From Asterella californica (taxonomy: Eukaryota; Streptophyta; Marchantiopsida; Marchantiales; Aytoniaceae), in assembly GCA_036924285.1 (NCBI GenBank), contig JAYKYS010000002.1, forward strand, positions 7,998,001 through 8,062,000: 64,000 nt of DNA. The letters are read 5' to 3'. Below the pieces are notes generated by a model. It had not been told where the DNA came from and did not search any database. It saw nothing but the letters and a program-made list of their open reading frames with translations. The translations under genes and the position numbers were made by a program. Shown here piece by piece: positions 21,441-33,750 of this stretch. Within the stretch, counting starts at the first letter, position 1, and each line of letters opens with the position of its first letter.

Positions 21441-24400
21441 GGAGTGTCTTTTTCTAGGTATGCAATCTATTAAGATTCTCCATGTTTCGAAATTTCCCTT
21501 GAAGAACTGCAGCGAGCTCTTGCGGAATGACTGTTCCCCTCCACTATTTGTTCTCGTTTGCGTAGTACTTTGCGGGAGAGTGGCCCATACATATAACTTA
21601 CTTACAAATCAAGTTTTGAGTTTATCGAGGTTTATCCATCCAGATTGCATGGTGACCATGCCAATCTTTTCTTATGACGCAATAGGCGTATATTGCAACC
21701 TGGAAATTAAACTGACTCAATATATTAGGCCGCCGTATATAATCAATACGACGAGAAAAAACACTCGCTTCTGTCTTCGAAGTATATCCTTGTGGAAGTC
21801 TCCAGCCAATTTTGCTTTTTGACTCGGAGTCCTTTCAAGTAGTCCATCTTTTACAAGTAGGGAAGTCCTGGGATACCCGAAGGTTGTGTCACTCTGCGAG
21901 ACTCTGTTATCTCTCTGAGTTTACCAGATGAACCCGCCACCTTTGTCCCAGCGATTAATTCAGTGTTGTCTAATTCCTCTTTACCCTCGTCCCCTCACAG
22001 TCTTCTGTTCAGTACTTTCCAATACCGTCATCATTCTCACAGTTTTTCTTCTCTATTTCAGTTCCTACAGACCACCTTCTCCTTCTCCTTCTCTGTTTAC
22101 ACTGTTGGAATAATCTTGTCATGAGGTAGATATCGTCACATGCTCTCCAGTGGAGATTCCGCCTTTCCACTCTTGTCTTGCCAACCACATACCCATTGTG
22201 GTCTACGATTTAAGAAACGCAGAGTAAATCATGTCAGGATTATTCTGATGTAGTGCTTTTGGTCTTGAAAGTACGTATGTGTGCATTACGGAGTTGTGTT
22301 GATTCTAAGCCACAGCCCTCGAGCAACCAATTTGCGTAGACTGTGCAACACGTCTGTGCAAATGGATATAAAGTCTATGGATCGTCCACGTGCACGCACC
22401 AGAAGCTGTAGTTCACGATGTTTTGACTTACACTTGTACTCCACTGCACTTTTATGTTGCTTAGGCCTTAACGAACTATTTACCTTCGTCAACCAGCAGT
22501 CTAAGCTCCGGGTCGAACTAAACATTGGACAGGTCTCCAGTAATCTGTTCTCTCCTATGCATATTGTCAACTACATTACTTAAATCTTGTATGGGCCATG
22601 AGCGATCGGAAATTACGGTCGTTTGTTGTGGAAGATATTTTCTTTATTCATGTCAATCATGAGATCTGTCCATCCTTCATGTATGGTACATTCCATAACA
22701 AACGCAATCTTTGTGCACTAGAAAGGTAGAAAACTGTAAGCTCTGAATTGCTGACTGGAGATTCTCAGAGGCTTTAGCGTCAGTTCACATGCGATTTGTT
22801 GCCTCTCTTGGTAAGGAAAGAAATCCTTGGACAGCATGTGTTCTTGAGTTTGGTGGACTCCGATAGCTTTCGGCCGAAGGCCACTCGAAGTTGAGCTACC
22901 CTGTCTCATAGCTGCCCTTGTTCACGGATAATCATCGTGTGTTTTGATAACAGAGGAGTAGACCCGCTTCAACCCACGGTAAAGTTCGTCGGCGACATGT
23001 TGTGGGTTCTAGTTTCCATCGTCCACTCGTTTTAGTTTGCACTGTTCCTCGCTCGTTCAACGATGGAACGAGCTTCCCACAACGCTCGTTCTAGTTGGGT
23101 AAATATATTCCACCAAATTAAGGAACAAATGGCGTGGGACGAGTCGTATTACCGACGAAAATAGGGTAACAGTATCTGGCGGAAAGGTATGGTCCGGAGG
23201 AGGACAGCGATCCAGCCAGAGAATACGTTGTGGGAAGCTGATGGCCTTATGGTATTTCTCACTACCTGTCCTAGGGTACCTCCTGCGCAAATCTGGATGC
23301 AGCGACGACCTGCTTTTTACCAGGTATGATATACAGTACTCAGAACTTCCAACATTCTTGCTGATTTTCCGCCTCAAAAAAACTTGAAACCTGAGATGGT
23401 GGACCATTTGCTCGCGGTGCTATTGATGGCGGTGCAACTTACATGCAGGTGAAGGAGTGGAGAGAAAGAAAAAAGGAGTGGAGCAGTCAGCCTTCTTCAC
23501 GGCTTCCACATCTCGTGAATCCGGTGCTGAAACTTTCACACCAGTTTGGGTCTTAGGAGACCACTGCTGTTATTCAACCCCCAGTGCCCCTGTAAATAGT
23601 CCTAGTAACCAGCAAACCCTATTTGCGGGTAAAGAACACGTGACGCAATGAGTAGCCCACGGATGGAAACAACACATCAAGCCTTACAAGGGAAAGAAAG
23701 ACCCGAAGGACCAAGCAACCAACGCCTTGAAGGGAGGAAGAACACCAGGGCTAAATCTCTCTATCAGTAACTCTAAGATAGTCTATCGTCTCTGAAATAT
23801 CATATATCGATAAGTCAAAACTCTTACATATAACAGATGCACATGAAGTAGTATCGTCTATTACAATTGCTTTTTTGTGGATCGCGCTTGCTAAAATTCT
23901 CTGTAGAGCAATAGAAACTCATAGTCTAAATAAAATAGTGCAAAAAGAAAAGAAAAGTGGTATCTTTGACGCTTCTCATGGTAGGCTCTTGCACAATCTC
24001 GAATAAAAATGTTGAATTTTGAAACTGTCGATCAATATATCTCCAGTGCTAAGGAGATGAAGCGATGTCTCACATGCATATCCCTATACTTGGTCATCTT
24101 TGTTGTTTTCGTCAGACCGGCAGCCCATCTTGGAGAATGGGTGATCACTTGTGTCGTCACTGAGTCTCGTGTCGGATCCGGACAATCACATCAGCCATTG
24201 AGATCTGATCACTCTTCTTCATGTACAAGTCAGCTCTCACTGATTCTCTCATTTGAAAGACATACGAACGCTGTCTCCACGTCATGTAACCGCTCTCTCG
24301 TGTTAAGACAAACACGATGTCGTTGATGACATCGTGGGTAGCTATCCGTTCTCCGTCGTGAAGACAACGAACAAGATGTCGATCCAAAGTGTCGAGCAAT

Positions 24401-24744
24401 AAGCTGGACCAAGCCTAATGAGGTACTCATAGTTTGTAAGTTTTGAGAATTTTTCAAAATTTTAAGTTAACGTCGTGTATATATAAATGAATTGACCTTG
24501 TTACTTAAAGTTTACACGTTGTTTAGTAGGAAAATGAACTTAAGATGGATTTTTGGGAAGAAGTCAATTTCTTTCGAAGCCGGAAGACCAAAGTGCGAAG
24601 TCTTCCAGAGAAGACCATGACTGTAACTACAAGACACCAACCTAGCACCAACTGGATGAACCAGTAGGTGTTTCATGGACCAAAAGGACAACCACCAGTA
24701 GGTAGGACTAAGGCTGACAAAGAATTTACCTAAAACACAGGCAC
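21441..24744. other. Spacer, no gene recognised
   Basis: Several frames of 60-127 codons on both strands (for example 21439-21822 plus, 22281-22583 plus, 23057-23407 minus, 24009-24326 plus) lack known motifs or supporting gene structure. Small genes with many introns cannot be excluded by eye. Confidence 0.35.
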
Positions 24745-25529
24745 ATGAGGAGTAGACAGAGAAGCTACCAGATCAAGAGAAGAGATGCGAAAACGCTATA
24801 TCCTTTTTCCTTTTTCCTTACTCAAATTCAAACATATAGAGGAAGACATCAAAGACGCACGCAGAGAGATTTCAGTGAGAGATTGCGAGAGCGATCGTCT
24901 TCAAGCAGGAAGAGAGCTCAAAATAGAAGCAAACAAGATTTTACAAGGATCATAGGAATTGAAAACCTCTGGAATCAAAGATTGAAGCTTCAAGTTGCAG
25001 GCCGGAGAGCTCGAAATCAAAATGGGAAGACAAGGTCTTAGCAAGGTGAAGTCATCGTGAGCAGAATCGAAGCACTCACATCAAATGTGCGCGTAGAAGA
25101 CAAGTGAGATTGAAGCAGAAGCGTAGCACATTCTGCTAAGCGCATTTTGAGATTCTTCTCGTTTCTTCTCCCCTTCTCATCGCCTTCATCCTTCTGTTCA
25201 TGTGTTTCCTCCTTTCTCGATTGCTTGCAAGAAGCCTACCTATTTCCTCCTCTCTCTTAAAGTTTCTCTTGAGTGAACTGGAGACGGAAGCGCTGTCCAA
25301 TTTCTGACAGCCTTCTTCTCAGTCTCACTTCTCGAAAATCAAATTTGATCTTTCCTCCTTAGTCTTGAAACCCTTTGTTTCTGTTCATGAATTTCCTTAC
25401 CCTATTGTGCTTCTGTCCTCAGAATCTATGGACAAAAGATTTGTTTGAAGGTGTAGACATTTCTAGAAACTGAATTTCAAATTCACATCAAGTAGTATGG
25501 ATTGGTTTGGAATTGAATTGTGAGAATCT
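24745..25529. other. Purine-rich then pyrimidine-rich tract, probable repeat remnant
   Basis: AGA/GAAG-rich sequence (24745-25130) switches to TTCTTC/CTCC-rich sequence (25140-25400). The style resembles the GAAGA-rich LTRs of D1 and D2. I infer a degraded D-family LTR or leader, but cannot align it by eye. Confidence 0.3.
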
Positions 25530-26400
25530 TGATGTAACAACCCAAAGAAACACAATGTATCAAAAATAGTAAATTAAAGATCGTTCTCACGAAGATACAG
25601 TCAACAATTACACAAATCACAATACAACAACTTCACAATGGTAATTTTAGTAGTTTTCCGTATTCTCACGGAATGAAATAATATCCTGATGAGAGTTTAA
25701 GTCTGATAAGAAACCAAACCCAAGCACAACACAAGCACAACCTGACAAATCGAATACAAACAACAATGAAATAGTTCTTGATCAGGGACCTTTCCAACAA
25801 TACAGACAAAAGATTCGAGAAGATAATGTATGAATGAATGAAGAATGTGAAATACTACTGATATGTTACTAGTCTTATTCTGAAAAGACAGAAGAATACA
25901 AACTTCACATCAAAGTTCAAAGAATAAGCCCCTGCTCTTCCTAAAAAGTGTTTTTCCAACTAAATCCTCACTCATAAAGACCTCACTTATTTGAAGAAGG
26001 CATTCTCAAGAAGAAGCCACCATCTTCCAAACGCTTCTTACAATTTAACTTATTCTCTTCCACTTCATAATAACTGATTTGTTCTCAGACCTTCACTTAA
26101 TCTCATTTAAATAATATGCAGGTTCACTCTTCGCCGAAGAGCATTCGTTGAAGTCCTTTCGTCGAAGTCTACCTACAAAGATCTTCGTCACTCAAATTTA
26201 CTCTTGCAACAACAAGCTCTGAATATTTAGAGGAAATAGAGGAAATCGTCTTCGCCCAAATCATTCACAACATTTGCTCTGCACTTCTGAGAAATGAAAA
26301 TTAATTAATAAAGACTGAAAACATGGAAAAAGACACAACTTCAAAAGGTCGGGTCGCTTATATACTCTTCTCACTAACCTAACTACTTTTCAATCAACTA
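25530..26400. repeat. LTR-like block of uncertain boundary
   Basis: Starting near TGATGTAACAACCC (25530), the block includes GATCGTTCTCACGAAGATACAG. This is comparable with GATATCGTTCCCACAGAGG just inside the D1 5' LTR (36525 onward) in the same plus-strand sense. The end adjoins D2 coding sequence at about 26400. It may be a D-family solo LTR in minus orientation that interrupts or truncates D2. No target duplication was found. Confidence 0.35.
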
Positions 26401-26404
26401 ACGC

Positions 26405-28132
26405 TGAAGACGATGTTGATTGAAACTCCAGTCATGAGAGCACCAGATTGGAGTCAACACTTTCATGTGTATGTGGATACGTCAGCGTTTGCTATTGGAG
26501 TGATACTGAGTCAGAAAGATAGTGAAAAGAAGGACCATCTGATTTACTATGCAAGTAGACAACTGTCTGCTGCAGAGAAAAATTACTCTACTACAGAGCG
26601 TGAAGCACTAGGGATGGTGTACTCTGTGAGAAAATTTAGACACTACTTGTTGGGGTGTGAGTTTGTATTCTACGTGGATCACTATGCTTTAAAACATCTT
26701 GTGCAAAAATCTGATTTGTCGAGAAGAATAGCACGATGGATGTTGTTACTGCATTGAGTTCAAACTCGGGCAAGTAAACATCATGAGAATGCAGACTACA
26801 TGTCCCGGTTGCAAACAAGACGTGACAGATGATTTTCCAGATGAAGAACTTTTTCAACTGACAGCAGCTCCTTCGAGTAGGTAACATGAGATATACAAAT
26901 ACTTGTCTACATTACAGTGTCCTTAAGGCATGGACGTGAAGCAGCGCACGGTGTTCATACACAAGGTTGGACCGTATGAGCTGAAGATTGACATTCTGTT
27001 CAAGAAGGAGACCGATGAAGAGTTGCGAAGATGTCTGGACGAGGAAGAAGTACCAAGAGTAGTGGAAGCCATGCATTCTGAATCAGCAGGAGGTCATTAT
27101 GTCTTTCGCAACACAATGAAGAAGATTCTGGATGCAGGATACTGGTGACCCATCATGTACAAAGATGTGCATGCAATCATTAAGAAGTGTGATAGTTGTC
27201 ATTGAGTAGATAAGCCTACTCGAACTACTCAGTGGTCACTCCATCCTATCTTACCTCTTGCACCATTTGAGAAGTGGAGAATTGATGATATGGGGCCCAT
27301 TCAGTCAGCAATGAAAAGGACACGCAGAAGATACATCTTGGTTGCTATTGACTATGCAACGAAGTGGGTAGAAGCTGAATCAACAAAGAAAGATGATGCG
27401 GTGATAGCGGCGGCTTTCTTACATAAGAATATCATCACCCGGTTTGGATGTCCATTAGAACTGGTGAGCGATACGGGTACACACTTCTTGAATAACATAA
27501 TAGAAGAATTGATAGAGTATTTTCAGATCAAGCATCAGAAAACTACTCCATATAGTCCTAAGGCAAATGGACTTACTGAGAAGAGTAATGGTCTACTGTG
27601 CAAGATTTTGAACAAAGTGACTGTTAATCATGCTTATGATTGGGATACCAAGTTGGATGCAACGCTGTGGGCATTTAGAAATATAGAGAAGATCACGACA
27701 CAACAGACGTCATTCTTCTTAACCTATGGAATGCATCTCATCATGCCCATTGAATTCGAAACCCTTACTTACAGAATTCTATCACAGGATAGATTGTCTG
27801 CAAAAGAGAGTCAGCTCATTAGACTACAAAATTTGATGACACTAGAACAAGACCGTGAGACATCTTTGGAGTTAACTAAGGTCATACAAGAGAAGCGAAA
27901 AGAAAAATATGATAAAAAATTAAAGAAGGTGGATGTGAACGACGGAGATCTGGTTTTGCTATATGATAGTCGGCATGCTAAATTTCTAGGGAAGTTGCAG
28001 CTACGATGGATGGGACCATATAGAGTTTCAGAACGTTATAGCAATGGACCAGTCCAACTTGAAGACTTAGAAGGAAATCTTTTTGCTACTCGAGTAAATG
28101 GAGGAAGAATCAAGCGATATTACTCCTGATGT
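26405..28132 (+). pseudogene. D2: RNase H-integrase remnant of an Athila/Tat-like gypsy element
   Basis: The 5' part (gag to RT) is missing. RNase H starts at LKTMLIETPVMRAPDW and shows YVDTSAFAIG, TERE and YVDHYALKHL (to 26757). After stops, the integrase zinc module (HSESAGGHY, CDSC) spans 26930-27210. The core and C-terminal part (27290-28129) show IDYATKWVEA, VSDTG (DTG in place of DRG) and E in GLTEKSNG, with a GPY motif ending in RVNGGRIKRYY. Stops include a second Trp codon of the AGYWW motif changed to TGA, and TGA after CDSCH. It is the only retroelement in the window on the plus strand, and is related to D1. Confidence 0.85.
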
Positions 28133-28153
28133 GTTCGCGGGGTCGCTCACATC

Positions 28154-28165
28154 TGGGGAGAGAAG
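28154..28165 (+). promoter_or_regulatory. D2 polypurine tract
   Basis: TGGGGAGAGAAG lies just before TA and the LTR start TGTAGAGC at 28168. The same arrangement (GGGTGGGCG-TA-TGTGG on the minus strand) precedes the D1 3' LTR at 30081. Confidence 0.6.
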
Positions 28166-28167
28166 TA

Positions 28168-28600
28168 TGTAGAGCTCACTATTTCAGTTTTTTACAGAAG
28201 ATGCTTGAAATGTAGAAGTTCGTAGAAGAAATAATGAAGATAGAAGATGAATAGATTAGTTTAAGTGAAGAAGAGTAATTGTGAAGAGAAAAGCCTTCTT
28301 AAGAAGAGTCTTCGGAAGAAGACCTTCACAGGAAAATATTTGGAAATAAGAAGATACAGAGAAAGAAGACTTCTTAAGAATGCATTCCTTGAGTATAATC
28401 TCTTCACGAATGATCAGTGAGAATCATAGCAGAGTAGTACGAAGTCTGAGTAGGATAGAAGAAGCTATCTAACCGAAGAGGGAAAGGAACAACAAGCGGA
28501 AAGGACAAAGACTATGAGGGCGTAGACCTTTCACCAGTTCAAGAGAAAGAGGAAAGAGCACCAAGAGAAGGTGCACAACACGTGGAGGCTCGCCGAAGGC
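28168..28600 (+). repeat. D2 3' LTR, 5' portion
   Basis: It starts TGTAGAGCTCAC after the polypurine tract and continues as GAAGA-rich sequence with short palindromes such as CTTCTTAAGAAG. The right end cannot be placed because D1's LTR follows without a visible junction; 28600 is nominal. Confidence 0.5.
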
Positions 28601-30081
28601 TCCAGTCGATGTCACGCAGGAAGCTTGCTGCTCGGTGGGAAGGCATGACCCTCGACCATTCTCTCCAGATTCTGCCAGCGAGACTTCTCACGACTCTCTC
28701 CTAAGTTCGGGAAGAAGAAGGAATGGCTGCTATGGGTCGGACAGAAGAGATCCGAAATGGACCCTCACGTCTTCTCGCATATTTTGTCAGCCTTTCCAGT
28801 CTTCTAGTCTCCCTAGGAAGATGTGGATTTTAGAAGCTTGGAAGATCGGGAGGCACAGGCCTAGTTCTCGCCTTCCAACTTCTCGAAATAACAAAACAAC
28901 TCACCATGCCACTCAGGATTCGTACCAAGCCTCTCTTAATACCAAAGCAAAGCAAATCCACCCTTGATACGAATTGTATACCCCGAAGACAGTCTAGCTT
29001 CCGAAGACGTCTAGCTTCCAAAGATGTTCCAATCTCAGAAGCGTCTTCCGAAGATGTTCAGATCTTCCAAAGCGTCTTCTGTTCAAGGTTTTGGGGGTAG
29101 AGGGATGGTTGGGTAGGGAAATTGATAGCTAGGATCTCCAATTTGAGGACTATGGGTAGGGAAGCTCGAATTGAACTCGAGAAGAAGCAAGAAGATGTCT
29201 GACAGAAATTGGGCAGCGCTTTCGCGCCCAATGTCACAATAGGAAAATAAGGATGGGGGAATCGATCGATCAGGTTGCCTGCAAACCACGGGGGAAGCGC
29301 GGGGGATACCAAACAAAGGCGAGAAGCAGTGGGGAAGGGAAGAAAACATGGGAAGAACCTCTACTGTCTTCTGTCGACTTCTCGAGCTGTCTTCGATCTT
29401 CCGCGCGCTTCTGGCTCTGGTTCCAGCTCCAATGCGACCCCACAAGGTTGCTTCCGCTGTCAGCTTCTGGCTACGCCTCAATTCCACCTTCGATTTCACT
29501 CAGCCACCCTCCAATGTCAGCTTCCGGAAGCTCACAGAAAACCGTCTTCAGCTCGACACTCTTCTGCGCTCAACAATTCGACTTCGCCTTTCTTCTAGCT
29601 TCGAATCGATCCTAATCGGATTCGATTTCACTCGCTGATTTCCTCACTCAAATCAACTCGCTGCCTGAATCGATCTTCTCGGTCTCCAGTCTCTCGATGC
29701 GAGAAGCAGGTAGCTAATGCGTTTCCTGCGCATCTTCCCCGCAGTTTAGGGGTTTCGACCCTCCTGACCTACCTAACCGATTCGGTGCTACCTGGTAGGT
29801 GCACCTACTCCTTACGTGGTTAAGCTTCCATGGTTGCCGTCTTCAGGAAGATGCGTGTCTTCCGCCATCTTCCGTCTTCCGAAGACACCACCGAGAAGAC
29901 GCTCTTCGGAAGACGGTCGTCTTCCGAAGAAGTCAACTTATTATTACAGACAGCCCTTAAGGTCATCTTCCTGCTAAGGAAGCCGTAATCTTAAGTAAAA
30001 ACGCTTCTTCAGTTATACAAATAAGTTATTAATCTCAAAAATTTCAAAAATTCGTGAATCCTGTAATTTATGGGCACCACA
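28601..30081 (-). repeat. D1 3' LTR (left boundary uncertain)
   Basis: The right edge is CACCACA at 30081, next to the polypurine tract (minus strand GTGAGGGTGGGCGTA). I could not find the inner-end sequence seen at 36525 (TGATGCTCAC) in this stretch, so the left end may be truncated or merged with D2's LTR. U3 holds striking GTCTTC/GAAGAC palindromes at 29840-29930. Several frames here look like chance frames in pyrimidine-rich sequence. Confidence 0.5.
29874..29930. repeat. Palindrome cluster in D1 U3
   Basis: GTCTTCCGAAGAC at 29874-29886 is a perfect 13-base palindrome. A 13-bp-arm inverted repeat around a 2-base centre spans 29903-29930 and contains two further GTCTTC/GAAGAC hexamers. 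It lies 150-210 bp inside U3, where enhancers normally reside. Confidence 0.7.
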
Positions 30082-30149
30082 TACGCCCACCCTCACATGT
30101 TTGCGTCCCCGCAAACATCAGTGCTTCAGCACTTCTGTTCATGTCCAGT

Positions 30150-31640
30150 ACTTCTTGACACGCGTCACCCATTTACACGAGTGGTCATCAACGTACCGTC
30201 TAGCTCTTCCAACTGCAAGGAGCCATTGTCGAAGACTTCTAAGACTCGGTAAGGACCCATCCAGCGAAGATGAAGTTTCCCAGGGAACTTAATATGTCGA
30301 TTGTCATAGAGAAGAACCAAGTCTCCATCCCCGACGGTCACCTTCTTCAGCTTGCCATCATAGTTCACCTTACGTTGCGCTTGTACTTCGTACGTCTTCT
30401 CCAAAGCTGCATTCCTGTCTTCTTCGAACTCTACGAAGTTCAGAAGACGCTGCTCCTGGCTCTATTCTTCTCCCATACGTTCGGTTACGGCTAACCGGTA
30501 AGTAGGGACCTCTAACTCGATGGGCACAAGAGTTGTCATGCCATAAGTTAGGTAGAAAGGTGTCATCTGGGTCGTGACTTTGGGTGAAATTCTGAAAGCC
30601 ATAACACAGATGGCAATTTCGTGTCCCAATCATACGCATGGTTAACAGTTACTTTTTTCAGAATGTTACACAGAAGACCATTCGACTTCTCTGTCAGTCC
30701 GTTCGCTTTCGGATTGTACGGTGTCGTCTTTCGATGCTTTATCCTGAAGTATTGGGTCAGGAGGGAAATAGTCTCATTTAAGAAATGAGTACCCCTATCT
30801 GATACCAATTCCAGCGAACATCCATATCGAGTGATGATGTTGTGCCAAAAGAACCTGGCTCCCACTGCGGCATTGTTCTTCCTTGTGGCTTCGCCTTCCA
30901 CCATCTTGGTAGCATAGTCGGTAGCTATTAAAATGTACCGTGCTCGTGTTCTTCTAGCCACCGGGGCGATAGGCCCTACAAAGTCGATTCCTCACTTTTC
31001 AAAAGGAGCAAACGAAGTAAGAGGCCACCTAGTAGTAGTTGTCGGTCTTCCCACCCTCTGGCACGCATCACATTTCCTGATCTCCTGAAAAGTGTCCCTG
31101 TACATGGTCGACCACCAGTATCCGGCGTCCAACATCTTTTTCACTGTGGTCTTCAGCCCGTAGTGACCTCCAGCATTCTCGTAGTGAAGACCCGTGATCA
31201 CTGGCTTAATCTTTGAGGGCTCAAGACATCTTCTTAGCTTCTCGTCATGTCCCTTCCTGAACAGGATACCCTGGAATATGACATAGGGACCTGCCTTGTG
31301 TAAGAAGACAGCCTTCTGCTCCGCATCCAATCCCTCGGGATACTGTTGGTCTTCCAAGAACTTCCTCAAGTCCTTGAAGATCGATCCTTCTGTGGAAGTC
31401 GCAAAGACATGATCAGAAGATCTAGTCTCGTCTTCTGGGAAGCAGGCGGTATCCCCCCTTCATATGAAAGTGTCTCTGCGAAAACTGAAAACAGATTCTC
31501 GTCAGGGAACTCGTCTTCCACTTCATCTTCTGGTCGTTCCGTCTCTAGTCTGGATAGATAGTCAGCATTAACATGCTGTCTTCCAGGCCTGTACTCAACG
31601 GTGTAAGTAAATTCCTAGATAGAAGAATCCACCTAGCTAT
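30150..31640 (-). pseudogene. D1 integrase (decayed)
   Basis: In reading order: a linker with acidic PEDEVEDEFPDE near 31520; then the HHCC zinc module (31369-30992) with LHYENAGGHY and CDACQ, ending FEK followed by TGA where family members have Trp of WGIDFVG. The catalytic core follows (30961-30563): ATDYATKMVE, SDRGTHF and E in GLTEKSNG, spacing DX35E. The C-terminal GPY module (30404-30165) shows LRWMGPYRV and ends at RVNG. Frameshifts separate the last two parts. It is clearly homologous to D2 and not functional. Confidence 0.85.
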
Positions 31641-32452
31641 CCTACCAACAAATCTGCCTTCTTCACAAGATGTTTCAAAGAAAAATGATCCACATAGAAG
31701 ACAAACGGGTTGGCTAGAAGATAGTGCCTAAACTTTCTACAGGAGTAAATCATGCCGAGACACTCCCTTTCAGTTGTAGAGTACTTCTTCTCTGCATCAC
31801 TGAGTTGTCTTCCCGCGTAGTAGATGGGATAATCCTTCTTCTTCTCATCTTTCTGACTCAATACCACCCCTATGACGAAAGCAGAAACATCCACATAAAT
31901 GTGGAAGACTCTCTCCCAATCAGGTGGCCTTAAGACAGGGGATTCCGACAGAAGCCTCTTCATTTCTTCGAATGCTTCCTGCTGCTCAGAAGACCAAATG
32001 TAAGGTTCGTCTTTCTTCAACAGCTTGGTACACTTCAAAAAACACTTCCTCAGAAATATCAGGTGGTCTTCTTTTGATCCAAACACACAGAAATCATCCA
32101 AGAAGATCTCCATGAAAGTGCGAAGATACTCCTTGAAGATTGTAATCATCAACCTCTGGAATTTGGTGGGCGCGTTGCACAAACCAAACGGCATTTGATT
32201 GTATGCGTACGTGTCCCAATCAGTAGTGAAAGTGGTTTTCGACTTGTCTTCTTCTCTGATTGAAACTTGGTTGTACCCAGAATACCCATCCAGGAAGCTG
32301 TAGAACTCATGTCCTGCTACCTGGTCTAACACAGAGGTGAATGGTAAAGGATGATGATCCTTTTTCGTGGCCAAGTTCAGCTTTCGGAAGTCCTGACACA
32401 CTGGATCTTCCCGGTCTGCTTCTTCGTCATGATGACAATAGGAGCTACCCAC
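31637..32452 (-). pseudogene. D1 RT-RNase H with internal RT deletion
   Basis: This frame carries the RT palm (FYSFLDGYSGYNQ, FGLCNAPTKFQR, catalytic FLDDFCVFG near 32095). It then jumps from FLRKCFLKC straight to TKLLKKDEPYIW, the RT-RNase H connection. The palm end and thumb (roughly 90 residues, including the GYYRRFI motif present in T1 and T2) are missing, so the copy could not make active RT. RNase H follows with YVDVSAFVIG, TERE and YVDHFSLKHL, ending in a wrong-frame stop at 31637. The DDFCVFG motif supports an Athila/Tat-like placement. Confidence 0.85.
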
Positions 32453-33750
32453 TCACTGCTAAGCACTGGGAAGATGACTCCCGTCTTCAGGTATTGGTCG
32501 ATCTGATCCTTCACCAGAAGCGGGTACTTGGGGTTGAGCCGATACTGCCTCTGTCTTGTAGGAACAACGCCTTCCAGTAAGTCAATGCGATGCTCTCCCA
32601 ACTCTCGAGGTATGCCCTTCATGTCTTCTATGGTCCATGCGAAGACATCATGGAACTCTGTCAGAAGTTCTTGAAAGTCTTCCAACTGTTGGCCCTCTAT
32701 CCCCTTGGAAAGCTTCAGCTTCTTCCCAGGAGCAACCTCCATTTCTTGAAGGTCATCCGGGTTTACCATTCCTTCCGTGTGACTGTACTCATTGGCACCA
32801 AAGTATTCTGGTTTGGGAGCTTCTTCTGCTTCAGATTCGTCTTCTAGAAGATCAGCTAACTGATCTTCCGAAGGGAAGACGGTATCTTCGTCTTCTGGAA
32901 GATCAACTCTTGGATCTTCCGAAGGGAAGACGATACTTTTGTCTTCTGGAAGCTCTTCTTCTGTGACTTCGTAGCACTCAATGTATCCACAAATCACTTC
33001 CTCTGCTATCTCTGCTACTTCTGCAGTACACAAGTTATTCACCACAAACTCATTATATCGTTCATCACTGTCAGAAGACGTAGCTGAGTCTTCTGAAGTG
33101 TATCCCTCTGTCGTAGTAGTTTCACCTTGGTGTCCAATCTTGATCCAAGGAAGTGAGACCTTGGTTTTCTCACCTGGCTTGGGTGTAGGATTGCGAAATC
33201 TCAAACGGTGTCTTCTCCAATCGGTATTTACATTTGCAGCATACAGCCATGGTCTTCCTATCAACACCTGATATCCAACCCTAGCTACAGGTCGCAAAAT
33301 GATGTAAGTGAGGTAAAAAGATACTCCCCCAATTACCGTCAAGACATCTTTCAGTTGCCCCAAAGGTCGTCTTCTGGTCTGGTCCGCCATTCTGAAGATT
33401 CTCGGAGTAGGCTGGAACTCAGTGAAGCCTAAGGCATGCGCCGTTTCTTCAGTCATGATGTTAACTCCGAAGCCAGAATCAATGGGTACCTTCTTCAGAA
33501 GACAGCCATGGATCTCCATATCAAGTTCTGGGGCTCCCAAGTCCTCATGGTCTATCCTTAGGATCGGGGTGCTCTTGGGAAGTTTAGCTGTCCTCCTCTT
33601 TCTCGATCCTCGAAGCACGGATTGTAACAACTTCCTATAACCAGCGTTGTCATCCAACAGCTGTTGGAAGGTTACATCCTCCTTCTGATTCCACAAGTCT
33701 CGCAAGAAGTCGTAAGGGGATGGCTTCAGAAGAGTGACTGGTGTTTCCAA
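32377..33750 (-). pseudogene. D1 protease and RT N-terminus
   Basis: A 457-codon frame with the aspartic protease site PIDSGFGVN near residue 110 and ILIGRPWLY-type C-terminal motif (VLIGRPWLYAANV). An acidic linker contains 21-residue tandem repeats (VFPSED..DLPED) encoded at about 32850-32955. The RT fingers begin with HRIDLLEGV and SSEWVAPIVIMTKK. The frame is lost at 32377-32452, where the downstream RT frame takes over. Confidence 0.85.

Noticed and set aside
25530..26400. Complete solo LTR with target duplication
   Set aside because: Start and end dinucleotides and flanking repeats could not be made to agree, so it is left as an LTR-like block.
29083..29615. Overlapping frames of 84-138 codons on both strands near 29.1-29.6 kb
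   Set aside because: They are low-complexity Ser/Arg/Pro frames created by pyrimidine-rich LTR sequence, without shared motifs.
29874..29930. Heat-shock elements in D1 U3
   Set aside because: TTC and GAA in TTCCGAA/TTCGGAA are separated by one base, not the two needed for nTTCnnGAAn.
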